Made by a program: the position numbers and the translations under genes. From NCBI GenBank assembly GCA_021325515.1, contig JAJPHC010000055.1, positions 1 to 64,000 on the forward strand: 64,000 nucleotides of DNA, written 5' to 3'. The notes below the pieces were generated by a model. The model ran no database searches. It was given only the letters and a program-made list of their open reading frames with translations, and was not told the origin of the DNA. The DNA is from Acidobacteriota bacterium. GTDB taxonomy: Bacteria; Acidobacteriota; Thermoanaerobaculia; Gp7-AA8. This document shows positions 7,016-15,289 of this stretch, piece after piece (position 1 is the stretch's first letter; each line of letters begins with the position of its first letter).

Positions 7016-9618
7016 CGCACGCCTCCCCACCAGCGCGTTTTCCCTTCGACGCGGGCAGCGCCGAACGTCAGGTCGAGTCCCGGCGCCTTGACCCATGGGA
7101 CGGGCGGCGATTTCATCGCGACTTCGAGTCCGGTCACGTTGATTCGCTCGCCTGCGAGCCGATGCTGCTGGCGGAACAGCGTGAGCAGTCCGATTCCCGC
7201 TTCGGCACGCACACCGGTGTAATCGCGATCGCGAAAGACCGGCGACAGCGCCGGTTCGAGAACACGCTGATCGAGCAGCGACTCCGGCTGCAAGGTCGTC
7301 GCGATTCCGCCGAGCGTCACGCCGCGCGTCGCGTGATCGAGCTGTGCGGCGAAGCGGTACGCGCCGAGGCGAAGGTTGCCGCGCGCGATGGCGCGGCGCA
7401 GCTCGCGCTGCCAGATCAGCTTCAGATCTTCGCTGCTCTTCAGCGCCGCGCGATTCTGATTCGCGATCGCGTGCACCGTCGCAAACGGAGCGCGATCGTG
7501 CCGCAGAGCGAGATACCCGGAGCCGGCACGCAGCGCGAACAACGGCCACTGCGCGCTCCAGCTCGCGCGGACTTCCGCGCCGCGCTGAGCGTTCGTCCGG
7601 AAGAGATGGGCGCCGATGTCCACAGGCCAGCCGCGCCACACCGAGGCGATCGCCGCACCGCGCTGATCGCCGGCGGCGCCGACGATGATCGTGTCGAGAC
7701 GGCCGACGACATCGCCGATGCGGATCCCGGCCTCGATCGTCTGGAACGATTTCGCCACCGCGCCGCTGAAGAGCGGCTGGAACTCCTGACGCCCGATGCC
7801 GTACTCGACCGGGGAAGAGAGTGCCTGTTCCGTGAGAGACACCGGCTCGCGAGGCGGCTGGAGAATCGAGGAAGTCTCGCTCGCGGTGCTCGTTGCGGGG
7901 ATGACGCGCAACGCATAGCCTTCAGGCTCGAGCGACATGAAGAAGAGCCGGCCATCGGGCGCGGGGGCGGGCTGAAACGCGCCACCGCTCGCGCGCGTGA
8001 CGGCGTCTTCGCCCGAGCTGGTGATCCGGTGGATGTCGGCGAAGCCGCCCTGCATCGCAGTCGCCAAGAGAGCTCCGGCATTCCATTCCGGAGTCGCGAG
8101 CGTGCTGGGGCTGCGAGGCCCGGCCTCCGGCGAGACATAGAGCCGCCATCCGCCATTCCTGTGGGCCACGTAGGCCAGCGCGCCATCGCTCGCAACGCGA
8201 GGATGGGAGTAGACGACATCGAGGGAAGGCTTGTCTCTCTCCGTGATGTCACCAGTCAACAGGTTGACCATCACCAGTTGCGAGAACCCGAAGCGGTTCC
8301 GAACGGCGATCGCCGACTGGCCATCCGGCAGCGGATCGGCGTCGCCGGCATCCGCGAGGTGCGTGACGCGCACATTCGTCCCGCTGGCGGGCGTCCAGAG
8401 AAAGAGATCGCGATGCAGGAAGCCGTCGCGGTCCGGCTGGCGGTGGGTGTAGAGGATCGAGCGGCCGTCGCGCGTCCAGCGCGGCGACTCGATGTCGCCG
8501 CCGTCCGGGCTAACCAGCGACTGCACCGGCTTGCGAGGCAGCGGCTTCGTCCGCACCGGCGCCACGTCTTCCGGATCCTTCTTCAGAATGCTCTCGATCC
8601 TCTTCTGAAACTTCTCCTCCTCCTGGGTGGCGGGGCCGGTCTGCCAGACGACGAGGCGCGAGGGCTTCGAGCGCGAGCGGAGGACGACCGCGATCGACTT
8701 CCCATCCGGCGACACCGCAGGATCTCCGGATGCCCCCGTCGTCTCCTGCCAGAGGTCACCTTCGATCGCCGGATGCTCCTGCTCGATCTTCATCGCCTGC
8801 TGCGTCAGCTCCGCGGTGAAGAGTCCGTACAGGCGTGATGGTGAGTCGCCGAAGACGCCGGCGAAGGCCTCGTCGAACGAGCGGCGATGACGCGCCGTCA
8901 TCCGCGCCCAGAGCTTGCGCAGGCTTCCCTCACCCGCCCGCCGCTCGAGCCATTCGAGGTACGCCGAGCCGGCGAGATACGCCATCGACATGCCTAGAAA
9001 ACGCGAGTTGCCGTTCAGTTGCGCGTAGGTCGGAAGAGTGCCGGTCACCGCCCAGCGGCGAAGAATCAGCGCGCGGATCGTGCTGTTCGGGCGGCCCGAG
9101 CCCGTGATCCTCCCTTCGATCACCGTCGCGTAACCCTCCGTGACCCATCGCGGAGCGGCGAGCGCGATCGGATTCAACGGAAGGAAGCGCTCTGCGAATC
9201 GCTCGAGCGGATTGCGCGACGGGCGCGTGAGATGGAGCAGATGCGTGACTTCGTGCACCGTCAGCACATCGATCCAGTCGTTGTAGTTCCCGATCACATC
9301 GGCGGGGTCAGGCGGCTCGGTGTAGAGAACGATGCGCGGCGTATCGAGCAGCGGCAGCGTGATCCCATTCGCCTCGGCCGCCGGATTCTCGACGACGACG
9401 TCGGTGATGGTCTCCTGTGCGAAGCCGGTCTCCGCGGCAACGGCTTCACGAACCGCCTCCAGCCGCGAGGCGGCGCGCAGACTCCATGCTTCGTATGGCG
9501 CCGGATAGTGCACGCGGAAATGTTTCGTCGTGACGGTGCGCCACGCGGCGTCGGGCGCCTGAGCGTGAAGCGCCGTCGTGATGAAGAGGATCGCGAGGAG
9601 AGCGCGCATTGAACGCAT
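7003..9618 (-). CDS. Secreted gluzincin-like metallopeptidase with TolB-type beta-propeller
   Basis: A large exported protein (871 aa). A signal peptide (LLAILFITTALHAQA) is followed by a peptidase MA-like domain with the zinc motif HEVTH (about 122-126) and the downstream Glu ligand in WVTEGYA. The middle contains PD40/WD-like propeller repeats such as GDPAVSPDGKSIAVV and ESPRWTRDGRSILYT. The C-terminal 200 or so residues are rich in alternating strands that could form an outer-membrane barrel or beta sandwich. Start choice between 9618 and 9609 is open. The gene is divergent from the isoaspartyl peptidase gene, 26 bases apart, and likely co-transcribed with the downstream hydrolase. Confidence 0.85.
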   Translation of the reverse strand: MRSMRALLAILFITTALHAQAPDAAWRTVTTKHFRVHYPAPYEAWSLRAASRLEAVREAVAAETGFAQETITDVVVENPAAEANGITLPLLDTPRIVLYTEPPDPADVIGNYNDWIDVLTVHEVTHLLHLTRPSRNPLERFAERFLPLNPIALAAPRWVTEGYATVIEGRITGSGRPNSTIRALILRRWAVTGTLPTYAQLNGNSRFLGMSMAYLAGSAYLEWLERRAGEGSLRKLWARMTARHRRSFDEAFAGVFGDSPSRLYGLFTAELTQQAMKIEQEHPAIEGDLWQETTGASGDPAVSPDGKSIAVVLRSRSKPSRLVVWQTGPATQEEEKFQKRIESILKKDPEDVAPVRTKPLPRKPVQSLVSPDGGDIESPRWTRDGRSILYTHRQPDRDGFLHRDLFLWTPASGTNVRVTHLADAGDADPLPDGQSAIAVRNRFGFSQLVMVNLLTGDITERDKPSLDVVYSHPRVASDGALAYVAHRNGGWRLYVSPEAGPRSPSTLATPEWNAGALLATAMQGGFADIHRITSSGEDAVTRASGGAFQPAPAPDGRLFFMSLEPEGYALRVIPATSTASETSSILQPPREPVSLTEQALSSPVEYGIGRQEFQPLFSGAVAKSFQTIEAGIRIGDVVGRLDTIIVGAAGDQRGAAIASVWRGWPVDIGAHLFRTNAQRGAEVRASWSAQWPLFALRAGSGYLALRHDRAPFATVHAIANQNRAALKSSEDLKLIWQRELRRAIARGNLRLGAYRFAAQLDHATRGVTLGGIATTLQPESLLDQRVLEPALSPVFRDRDYTGVRAEAGIGLLTLFRQQHRLAGERINVTGLEVAMKSPPVPWVKAPGLDLTFGAARVEGKTRWWGGVRWRP

Positions 9619-9644
9619 GGTAATTTACAGACGGAGGACGGTCG

Positions 9645-10616
9645 ATGTTCAAACGCGCACTTGCATTCATCATGCTTTCGCTCGCGGTCACCGCGCACGC
9701 GGCTCCGAAGATCATGCTCGTGATGCACGGCGGAGCGGGAACGATCACGAAAGCGTCGATGACGCCGGAGAAGGAGAAGGCGTATCGCGAGACGCTCGAG
9801 CTCGCGCTGAAGACAGGCCACGCCGTGCTGATGAAGGGGGGCACGAGCGTCGACGCGGTCGAAGCCGCGATCCGCGTGCTCGAAGACTCGCCGCTCTTCA
9901 ACGCCGGCAAGGGAGCGGTCTTCACACACGAAGGAAAGAACGAGCTCGATGCGTCGATCATGCGCGGGAGGGACAAGGCGGCGGGTGCCGTCGCCGGCGT
10001 GACGATCATCCGCAATCCGATCTCCGCGGCGCGCGCCGTGATGGAGAAGTCACCCCACGTCCTGATGATCGGCAAAGGCGCCGAGCTCTTCGCGACGAAG
10101 ATGGGACTGGAGATCGTCGACCCGTCGTACTTCTGGACCGAGCCGCGCTGGAAGCAACTGCAGCAGGAGTTGATCAAGGAAGGCAGCGGCGACGAGAAGA
10201 AGCATGGAACCGTCGGCGCGGTCGCGCTGGACAGAAACGGCGATCTCGCCGCCGGTACCTCGACGGGCGGAATGACGAACAAGCTCTACGGCCGCGTCGG
10301 CGACTCGCCGATCATCGGCGCCGGCACCTACGCCGACAACGCGACATGTGCCGTGTCAGGCACAGGGCACGGCGAGTTCTTCATCCGCTGGACCGTCGCG
10401 TCGGACATCGCGGCACTCATGCGCTACAAGGGAATGTCGGTCAGCGAAGCGGCAAATGAAGTCGTGATGCACAAGCTGGTCGAAGTGAAAGGCGAAGGCG
10501 GCGTCATCGCGCTCGACGCCAAAGGCAACTTCGCGATGCCGTTCAACAGCGAAGGGATGTATCGAGGGTGGATCGGCGAGGATGGGGTGGCGCATGTGCT
10601 GATTTATCGGGAGTGA
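9645..10616 (+). CDS. iaaA: Isoaspartyl peptidase / L-asparaginase, exported
   Basis: Ntn-hydrolase of the plant-type asparaginase family (323 aa), predicted to hydrolyse beta-aspartyl dipeptides and asparagine. A signal peptide (ALAFIMLSLAVTAHA) directs it out of the cytoplasm. The family pattern is clear: MHGGAGT, GGTSVDAVEAA, LFNAGKGAVF, and the autocleavage site at Thr in KKHGTVGAVALD, whose Thr becomes the nucleophile. GGAGG upstream supports the ATG at 9645. A 9-mer repeat array begins immediately after the stop codon. Confidence 0.94.
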   Translation: MFKRALAFIMLSLAVTAHAAPKIMLVMHGGAGTITKASMTPEKEKAYRETLELALKTGHAVLMKGGTSVDAVEAAIRVLEDSPLFNAGKGAVFTHEGKNELDASIMRGRDKAAGAVAGVTIIRNPISAARAVMEKSPHVLMIGKGAELFATKMGLEIVDPSYFWTEPRWKQLQQELIKEGSGDEKKHGTVGAVALDRNGDLAAGTSTGGMTNKLYGRVGDSPIIGAGTYADNATCAVSGTGHGEFFIRWTVASDIAALMRYKGMSVSEAANEVVMHKLVEVKGEGGVIALDAKGNFAMPFNSEGMYRGWIGEDGVAHVLIYRE

Positions 10617-10618
10617 GG

Positions 10619-10766
10619 GTGGGACTATGGGACCTATGAGACCTATAGGACCAATAGGCGGAAACCACCCATAGGTCCCATAGGTCCCATCCGTCCTATC
10701 CGTCCCATCCGTCCCATCCGTCCCATCGGTCCCATCCGTCCCATCCCATCCCATCCCTCCCTCCCC
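10619..10766. repeat. Inverted 9-mer array (GGGACCTAT / CCCATAGGT type)
   Basis: After the iaaA stop, units of GGGACCTAT run forward. After a short centre around 10660, the complementary words CCCATAGGT and then CCCATCCGT run for about 90 bases. The forward and reverse arms are nearly complementary over the first 20 or so bases, so the transcript could fold into a long hairpin. The same words occur at 40366-40640. Frames through it translate as GTDGTDGTYG-like strings and are not genes. Confidence 0.9.
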
Positions 10767-10770
10767 CCTC

Positions 10771-10800
10771 TTGCTCAAAAACGAACGTTCGTGCTATTCT
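10771..10800 (+). promoter_or_regulatory. Promoter with embedded TetR-type operator
   Basis: A candidate -35 TTGCTC (10771-10776) and -10 TATTCT (10795-10800) are spaced 18 bases apart. Exactly between them lies the perfect 12-bp palindrome ACGAACGTTCGT (10781-10792). The two-gene operon that follows ends with a TetR-family gene, so autoregulation by binding here is the simplest reading. Confidence 0.75.
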
Positions 10801-10824
10801 TCTTTTGCCAGGAGAAATCACGCC

Positions 10825-11232
10825 ATGACTACCGACCTCTTCAACCCCAAATTCGTCTTCCACTCCTCCGCCGCTGACTCCCTTCTCGATCGCGACGCGG
10901 TGCTGGGGCAGATCGAGCGCGCCATCGTTGCGTGGAACATCGAGAATGGCATTGACCCGAAAGGCGTCGCCACTCGCCGCGATGCGACGGTCGAGCTCCT
11001 CGAGCCCTGCACCGGCGGCGGCATGCGCGTCGACCTCTGGGTCGAAGACCTCGACGCGACTTCGTGTGTCTACGGCTTTCTCTGCTCGAGCGAAGACGGC
11101 CTGATTCCGTATGCTCGCGGCGAAGAGCGCATCACGAAAATCGATCCCGCCTCGAAGCGTCCCGCTGCATGGAGCAGCGCTTTCCGTCATACTCAGGAAA
11201 TGCTGAGGAAGGATCTCCCGGCGTTCGCATGA
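10825..11232 (+). CDS. Acyl-CoA thioesterase-like (hot-dog) protein
   Basis: A protein of 135 aa resembling single-domain hot-dog thioesterases. Visible features are an N-terminal FNPKFVFHSSAADSLLDRDAV segment followed by a central helix (QIERAIVAWNIENGI) and the strands ATVELLEPCTGGGMRVDLWV and SCVYGFLCSSEDG. AGGAGA at 10810-10815 supports the ATG at 10825. The stop overlaps the tetR start as ATGA. Coupling with a TetR regulator suggests a lipid or acyl-CoA related role; the fold call is moderate and the substrate unknown. Confidence 0.65.
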   Translation: MTTDLFNPKFVFHSSAADSLLDRDAVLGQIERAIVAWNIENGIDPKGVATRRDATVELLEPCTGGGMRVDLWVEDLDATSCVYGFLCSSEDGLIPYARGEERITKIDPASKRPAAWSSAFRHTQEMLRKDLPAFA

Positions 11233-11852
11233 AGGGTGAACGAACGCGGCAGAGCATTCTCGATCGCGCGGTCGATCTCGCATCGGTCGAAGGTCTCGAG
11301 GGTCTGACGATCGGCCGCCTGGCCGACGAGCTCGGAATGTCGAAGAGCGGCCTCTTCGCGCACTTCGGCTCCAAGGAAGATCTCCAGCTCGCGACGATCG
11401 AGTCGGCACGCTTGCGCTTCATCGACTCGGTGCTCCGCCCCGCGCTGAAAGCGGAGCGCGGCTATCCGCGCCTCATGGCCATCTGCCGCGCGTGGCTTAC
11501 GTACGTCAAGCGCGGTGTCTTCCCCGGCGGCTGCTTCTTCGCCGCTGCGTCGTTCGAATTCGACGGACGTCCCGGCCCCGTGCGCGATGCGATCGCGGCG
11601 ATCATGGATGGCTGGATGGAGTCGATCGAGAAGGCCATCCAGCTCGCGCAGGAGGAAGGTCATCTCGATCCCGACATCGAGCCGGCGCAGCTCGCCTTCG
11701 AGATCAACGCGCTCTTCTTCGGCGCCAACTTCTCGTATCAACTTCGCGACGACCGCAAGGCAGTCGACCGCGCGATGCATGCGATCGAGACACGCCTCGA
11801 GTCGCTGCGGATCGTCACACCGTCGCGGCAGATTCGGCGCGCACGCCGCTGA
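11229..11852 (+). CDS. TetR/AcrR-family transcriptional regulator
   Basis: A 207-aa repressor with the N-terminal helix-turn-helix LTIGRLADELGMSKSGLFAHF (residues about 28-48) and an all-helical ligand domain containing the frequent GGCFFAAASFEFDGRPGPVRD block. It is coupled by ATGA overlap to the thioesterase-like gene and probably binds the palindrome at 10781-10792. Its 3' end overlaps the convergent ispE by 38 bases. The ligand is unknown; acyl compounds would fit the partner gene (inference). Confidence 0.92.
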   Translation: MKGERTRQSILDRAVDLASVEGLEGLTIGRLADELGMSKSGLFAHFGSKEDLQLATIESARLRFIDSVLRPALKAERGYPRLMAICRAWLTYVKRGVFPGGCFFAAASFEFDGRPGPVRDAIAAIMDGWMESIEKAIQLAQEEGHLDPDIEPAQLAFEINALFFGANFSYQLRDDRKAVDRAMHAIETRLESLRIVTPSRQIRRARR

Positions 11853-12588
11853 ATCGCGCGCGTGCCGCATCGCGCTCCCGCGCATCGGCGAACGCGCCGA
11901 CGATCGTCGAGCCCGAGCCCGTCATCCCCGCCCACTTCGCGCCCGCCTCGTAGAGCCGCGACTTCAGCGCGCGCAGCTCCGGCAGCTTCTCGAACACAGG
12001 CTCTTCGAAATCGTTGATCAGCAACTCGCGATCGCGCAGCGGATCGAAGTCGCGCAGCCGCTCGATCCCCACCGCGGGCGTGAACTTCTTCAGCGACCGG
12101 AACGCTTCGGGTGTCATCACACGATCCTCCGGGAAGAGCAGCAGCAGCGGAAGGCCCGATCGATTCCGCAGCGGCGTCAACACTTCGCCGCGGCCTGTCG
12201 CGTAGGCCGTGCCTCCGACCAGGAAGAACGGCACGTCCGATCCGAGCGCCAGCGCCAGATCGGCGCGCGGAGCTCCGAGTGCCGTGAGCGTTGCCGCTGC
12301 ATCCGACGATCCGCCGCCGAGCCCGCCGCCGTGCGGAATCCGCTTCTCGAGATGGATGGCCACCGGCTGCGCATTTGCCGCGCGCGCCGCGCGCATCACG
12401 AGATTCGTCTCGTCCGTCGGAATCGAGGGATCGTCGCAGGTCATGCTGAGCTGATCGGCACCGGTGAACGTCAGCGTGTCGTGCAGCGAGATCGTCTGAA
12501 AAATCGTCTCGAGATCATGGAAGCCATCGGCGCGCTTTCCCGTCACGCGCAGAGTCCAGTTGATCTTCGCGAATGCCTGAACCTTCAT
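11815..12588 (-). CDS. ispE: 4-diphosphocytidyl-2-C-methyl-D-erythritol kinase
   Basis: IspE (257 aa) phosphorylates CDP-methylerythritol in the MEP pathway of isoprenoid synthesis; dxr of the same pathway lies at 60937. GHMP-kinase motifs are clear: the start MKVQAFAKINWTLRV, the ATP-binding glycine loop PHGGGLGGGSSDAA (about 90-103) and the C-terminal GMTGSGSTIVGAF. It overlaps the upstream lipoprotein gene as ATGA, so TPR protein, lipoprotein and kinase form one operon. Confidence 0.95.
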   Translation of the reverse strand: MKVQAFAKINWTLRVTGKRADGFHDLETIFQTISLHDTLTFTGADQLSMTCDDPSIPTDETNLVMRAARAANAQPVAIHLEKRIPHGGGLGGGSSDAAATLTALGAPRADLALALGSDVPFFLVGGTAYATGRGEVLTPLRNRSGLPLLLLFPEDRVMTPEAFRSLKKFTPAVGIERLRDFDPLRDRELLINDFEEPVFEKLPELRALKSRLYEAGAKWAGMTGSGSTIVGAFADARERDAARARFSGVRAESAATV

Positions 12589-13241
12589 ACGGCCGGCACA
12601 CCACCCTGGCGGTACGTGCGCGGAATCGACGGCTCTTTCAGCGGCTCGTCGGTCGACTCGACATCGAGCTGTTCGACCTCGACGCGCTGGCCGCCGTTTT
12701 CGACGACGACGTGCTGCGCCGGCAGCGAAGGCGGCTCGAACGAGACGGCGATCGAGCCGAGAGACGCATGGGCGAGACCGGCGGGCGTCGCCTCGTAGGT
12801 CCCGCTGCTCGCCGGAAATCCGAGCAGCAGCAGAGCGAGATCGGAAGGCCGCGCCGCCGACGCGAAGAGGTGCAGCGACCCCGCGAGCTCCGACGCATTC
12901 CCCTGCCACACCGTCAACGCGAGGTGATTGAGAACGGTGACGCGATCGCCATCGGCGAACAGCGTTGCGGCGGACGTATTCAGCGGCGTGTAGACGACGA
13001 GCTCCATCCTCTGCTGCTGCACGCGGAGCTGCGCCTTGAACGAGCGGCCCGCCGCATGGACGCGCATCAGCGATCTGGCGCCGGGCAACTCCGCGCGGCG
13101 CGCCGCGAGCTGCTGCAACGCATCGTTAGCCGTCGCCGCGGTCAGAGGGGCGATCGGCGCCTCGCTGGCCGAATGCGTGGTCGCACACGAAACGAAGAGT
13201 GCGAGCCCCAGCGCCGCACCAACCACCCGACTGCGAATCAC
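12585..13241 (-). CDS. LolB-like / DUF4292 outer-membrane lipoprotein
   Basis: A 218-aa lipoprotein precursor: a hydrophobic signal (VVGAALGLALFVSC) with Cys at about 19, then a domain like LolB/DUF4292 (SLMRVHAAGRSFKAQLRVQQQ, VVYTPLNTSAATLFADGDRVT). LolB proteins accept lipoproteins at the outer membrane; whether this one does is inferred from fold and position. GTG at 13241 is chosen because it overlaps the TPR gene stop by one base and gives a proper signal peptide. Order TPR, DUF4292/LolB, ispE is consistent with an envelope operon. Confidence 0.75.
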   Translation of the reverse strand: MIRSRVVGAALGLALFVSCATTHSASEAPIAPLTAATANDALQQLAARRAELPGARSLMRVHAAGRSFKAQLRVQQQRMELVVYTPLNTSAATLFADGDRVTVLNHLALTVWQGNASELAGSLHLFASAARPSDLALLLLGFPASSGTYEATPAGLAHASLGSIAVSFEPPSLPAQHVVVENGGQRVEVEQLDVESTDEPLKEPSIPRTYRQGGVPAV

Positions 13242-15163
13242 TACCTCTGCCTCTGCGTGACCTGAGTCTGCCGCTCGAGCTCGGCGATCTTCGATTTGAT
13301 CTGCGCTTCGTCCTTCTGCGCCGGCTCGAGCGCCAGCGCATGCCGGTACGTCGTCAGAGCGCGCATCAGGTCGCCGCGCTTGACGAAGACATCGCCGAGG
13401 TGCTCCTGCACCGTCGCATCGCGGGGCAAGAGGTGCGTCGCATCCAGCAGGTACTTCTCCGCGAGATCGAGCTTCCCCTGCCGGAAGTAGACCCAGCCGA
13501 GGGAGTCGATGTACGCGCCGTTGCGCGGCTCCTGACTCACGGCCTTCGTCAGCATCTCCGCGGCACGATCGAGATTGATGCCGCTCTCCGCCCACATGTA
13601 ACCGAGGTAATTGAGAGTCGCGGCGTGATCGGGATGCTTGTCGAGAATCGACGTGAAGATTTTCTCGGCGCGCGCGGTGTCTCCGGAACGCTCATACAGG
13701 CTGCCGAGCTCGAACGCGAGCTCCACATCGTCCGGCTTCCGCGCCGTCTCCGGCTCGAGCAGCGCGAGTGCCGGTGCGAACTGTCCGGCCTGCACGTACG
13801 CCTCGGCCGCGGCGATCGCGTTCTTCGTTCCGAACTTGAGCTGCGTCTTCGCCGCTTCCGCTGCGCGCTCGCGATCGCCGGCCCGCACCATCATCTCGAT
13901 GTAACGCGCATTCACGTACGGATCCGACGCATAGCGGTCGACGAGCGGCTGCAGCAGCACGATCGCTTCGGCGTACTTCTTTTCCTTGCGCATCGCATCG
14001 AGCGCGATGCCGATCGCCTGGCTGTTCGGCTTGTCGCGGAAGATGAAGACAGGCCGCGCGGCGGCGATCGCCTCACCATATCTTCCCTGCTGGAGCGCGA
14101 TCGCGGCGAGCTGTGTTTTCGCCAGCGTTTCGAGATTGTCCGGCAGATCCTTCCCCGCCAGCAGCGTGTTGAACGTCTTCGTCGCCTCGGCGTACTTCTT
14201 CTGCGCGAGCTGCGACATCGCGAAGCTGGCGAGATACTCCGGATCGTCCGGCGATTTCTCCAGCAGCGAACGATAGATCTTCTCCGCCTCCTCGTTCTGC
14301 TCCAGATCGCTCAAGGCCTCGGCGAGGTAGAACTGCGAGCGCGCATCCTTCGGATCCGACGCGACCAGCGTCTTGAAGGCCGCGCGCGCCTTCTCCGATT
14401 CTCCGCCGCGCAGGTAGAAGTACGCCTGCTGGCGCTGCAGATCGAGATTCATCGGATCGTCGCTGATCAGCGGCGCGAGCAGCTCCGCGGCCTTCTGCCA
14501 CGCTTCCTGCTTCTGATAGATGTCGATGAGCTGGATGACGGCCGGCGTGAACGTCGCGTCGAGCTCGACCGCGCGCTCCAGATACTTCTGCGACTGGTCG
14601 CCGCGGCCGAGCTTCGTCAGCACCTGCGCATAGTTGTAGTTGATCGCGCGCTGGTCGGGCGCACGCTCGAGGAGCTGAGCAAGGACGCGTTCCGCATCCG
14701 CCACGCGTCCCAGCGAGACGAGGAGCTGGGAGATCGTCACGCCGGTCGCGAGATCGTCGCCGTTCAGCTTGAACGCGGCCTGAAGGTGCTTGAGGGCTTC
14801 ATCGACGCGCGCGCGATCGCCGTTCGAACGGTCGAGCAGCAGCCGGCCGAGGACGCGCTGCGCCTCGTAGAAATCGGGCTTCACCTCGGTGACATGCCGC
14901 AGCTCTGCCTCGGCCCGATCGGGACGCGACGCATCGATGAGAATCATCGCCCGCTCGTACAGAAGAACCGGGTTGTCCTTCTCCTTCTCGATGATCCGGT
15001 CGAGGAGCGACAGCGCTTCGTCGTACCGGCCATCTTCGGCGGCGAGCTTCGCGATGATGAACTCGTAGGATTGCGATTGCGGGGGAGCCGGTTGTTGCGC
15101 GCTGGCTGCCGTTGCACAGGCAGCGATCAGGATCGCGCTGAACAGCGATTTCATCGTTTTCAT
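13241..15163 (-). CDS. Exported TPR-repeat protein
   Basis: A protein of 640 aa made almost wholly of tetratricopeptide repeats after a signal peptide (LFSAILIAACATAASA). Around 14 to 16 repeats can be traced, for example AEDGRYDEALSLLDRII, NYNYAQVLTKLGRGDQSQKY and LNYLGYMWAESGINLDRA. Such periplasmic TPR proteins act as scaffolds for envelope complexes. ATG at 15163 is chosen among three nearby ATGs (15181, 15163, 15154). It heads the operon with the LolB-like gene and ispE and is divergent from the DUF4388 gene. Confidence 0.85.
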   Translation of the reverse strand: MKTMKSLFSAILIAACATAASAQQPAPPQSQSYEFIIAKLAAEDGRYDEALSLLDRIIEKEKDNPVLLYERAMILIDASRPDRAEAELRHVTEVKPDFYEAQRVLGRLLLDRSNGDRARVDEALKHLQAAFKLNGDDLATGVTISQLLVSLGRVADAERVLAQLLERAPDQRAINYNYAQVLTKLGRGDQSQKYLERAVELDATFTPAVIQLIDIYQKQEAWQKAAELLAPLISDDPMNLDLQRQQAYFYLRGGESEKARAAFKTLVASDPKDARSQFYLAEALSDLEQNEEAEKIYRSLLEKSPDDPEYLASFAMSQLAQKKYAEATKTFNTLLAGKDLPDNLETLAKTQLAAIALQQGRYGEAIAAARPVFIFRDKPNSQAIGIALDAMRKEKKYAEAIVLLQPLVDRYASDPYVNARYIEMMVRAGDRERAAEAAKTQLKFGTKNAIAAAEAYVQAGQFAPALALLEPETARKPDDVELAFELGSLYERSGDTARAEKIFTSILDKHPDHAATLNYLGYMWAESGINLDRAAEMLTKAVSQEPRNGAYIDSLGWVYFRQGKLDLAEKYLLDATHLLPRDATVQEHLGDVFVKRGDLMRALTTYRHALALEPAQKDEAQIKSKIAELERQTQVTQRQR

Positions 15164-15289
15164 CGTAGCACTCACATCCATTCAACAACTTGAGACGGGG
15201 CTTACTCCCCGCAGGTTGTTGCGGCACTGTGAAAGAGCCCGTTCCGTGCCATGTTTTGGCGTGATTCGTGTTAAAAGCGATCGCGCGAG

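Noticed and set aside
10356-10778. Open frames encoding GTDGTDGTYG or SHRSHPSH strings near 10.6 and 40.5 kb
   Set aside because: They are translations of the 9-mer arrays and would need to run through inverted repeat arms; no ribosome site or family.
11229-11250. Second TetR half-site at the start of the regulator gene
   Set aside because: GAACGAACG occurs there but is only a half-site inside coding sequence; no palindrome.
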